A stretch of DNA of 39,716 bases from Alphaproteobacteria bacterium (GTDB lineage: Bacteria; Pseudomonadota; Alphaproteobacteria; Bin95). The stretch covers positions 1-39,716 of the forward strand of contig JAJDVH010000065.1 of the NCBI GenBank assembly GCA_022826185.1. Reading direction: 5' to 3'. This document shows, one piece after another, positions 39,274-39,716 of the stretch. The notes beneath the pieces are model-generated. The model ran no database searches. It worked only from the letters and a program-made list of their open reading frames with translations, and was not told the origin of the DNA. The number at the start of each line of letters is the position of its first letter. Within the stretch, counting starts at the first letter, position 1. The position numbers and the translations under genes were made by a program.

Positions 39274-39716
39274 ATGTCTTTGGGGTTGAACAGGGCCGAC
39301 ATCATGGGACGCCTGGGTAGCGACGTGGAGATCAGGCTGATGCAGTCGGGCGAGAGGGTAGCCAACATGTCGGTCGCGACCGACGACAGCTACACGAAGA
39401 AGGAGACCGGCGAGAGGGTGGAGCGGGCGGACTGGCACCGCGTCGTGACCTTCGAGCAGGGGTTGATCGACGTGCTGGAGAAGTACGCGAAGAAGGGCCG
39501 GATGATCTACGTGTCGGGCACGCTGAAGACCCGGCGCTACCGCAAGGGCGGCGAGGACACCGACCGCTTCTCGACGGAGATCCACGTGAACAGGACCGGC
39601 CGGGTGCTGTTCCCGGCCGGGGTGGGAGAGGCCGAGGGGGAGGGGGCGGCGGATGCGGCTGGGGCGACCGAGGCCACCCCGGCGGCCGCGCCTGCGCCGG
39701 CGGCCGAGGGTGAGGC
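39274..39716 (+). CDS. ssb: Single-stranded DNA-binding protein, truncated at right edge
   Basis: About 147 codons are present. The OB fold is clear: NRADIMGRLGSDVEIR, ANMSVATDDSYTKKETGERV, ADWHRVVTFEQGLIDVLEKY, AKKGRMIYVSGTLKTRRY and a closing beta strand. An Ala/Glu-rich linker follows and the frame is still open at the window end, so the acidic tip is not seen. Conjugative elements often encode Ssb to coat the incoming strand. With nrdJ upstream it forms a DNA-synthesis pair. There are 61 bases between the nrdJ stop and the ssb start, holding the hairpin. Confidence 0.9.
   Translation, partial: MSLGLNRADIMGRLGSDVEIRLMQSGERVANMSVATDDSYTKKETGERVERADWHRVVTFEQGLIDVLEKYAKKGRMIYVSGTLKTRRYRKGGEDTDRFSTEIHVNRTGRVLFPAGVGEAEGEGAADAAGATEATPAAAPAPAAEGE

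Noticed and set aside
36603-39368. Large minus-strand open frame opposite nrdJ
   Set aside because: Antisense shadow; the plus strand carries a complete class II reductase with all catalytic motifs.
1-39716. CRISPR arrays, tRNA or rRNA genes
   Set aside because: No regularly spaced repeats or cloverleaf/rRNA-like sequences were noticed by eye on either strand; a dedicated search was not possible.

Overview
The window is very GC-rich and most genes end in TGA. Its genes read like those of an alphaproteobacterium; the octaprenyl-synthase-type gene supports this, but the assignment is inference. It looks like part of a conjugative plasmid or integrative element that carries an IncI/R64-type transfer apparatus: a thin type IVb pilus followed by a type IVB (Dot/Icm-like) secretion system. 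No relaxase, replication gene, integrase or att site is visible, so plasmid versus ICE cannot be decided.

Layout. 1-303 (minus strand): the first 38 codons of a TnpB-type gene running off the left edge, behind a small DUF1640-like gene. 576-17939 (plus): the pilus block, in the order pilN (secretin lipoprotein), pilO, three non-canonical genes (exported Cys-rich CFI-box-like protein, polyprenyl diphosphate synthase, unknown exported protein), pilP, pilQ (ATPase), pilR (inner-membrane platform), pilS (major pilin), two pilV-like genes, a small lipoprotein, and a prepilin peptidase fused to a TcpQ-like domain. A minus-strand toxin-antitoxin cluster (12954-15245) separates the two pilV-like genes. 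17936-33130 (plus): the type IVB core in R64 order: DotD, DotC, DotB, IcmT, a second TcpQ-like protein, a DsbC-like protein, DotI, DotH, an HU-like protein, DotG, DotE, DotP, DotO, two exported proteins at the traV/traW positions, and DotA. 33143-36615: a VirD4/TraG-type coupling protein and a low-complexity coiled-coil membrane protein. 36636-39716: a Cys-rich mini-protein, a class II ribonucleotide reductase, a hairpin, and a truncated ssb.

How it fits together. Most genes overlap by 1-4 nt (ATGA, GTGA, TGATG) or are separated by fewer than 35 nt, so pilus and secretion genes are probably transcribed as one long unit. The pilus would bring cells together, the Dot-like complex would form the channel, the coupling protein would feed in DNA, and nrdJ and ssb would support DNA synthesis on the transferred strand (inference). 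PilT-like transglycosylase, DotF/TraP and a shufflon recombinase are not seen in the window.

Most notable points: a 13-C tract that throws the pilN lipoprotein signal out of frame by one base; a three-gene cargo with a polyprenyl synthase between pilO and pilP; a TA cluster with more antitoxins than toxins inside the pil operon; the prepilin peptidase-TcpQ fusion; an HU-like gene between dotH and dotG; and a DsbC-like protein with CxxS in place of CxxC.
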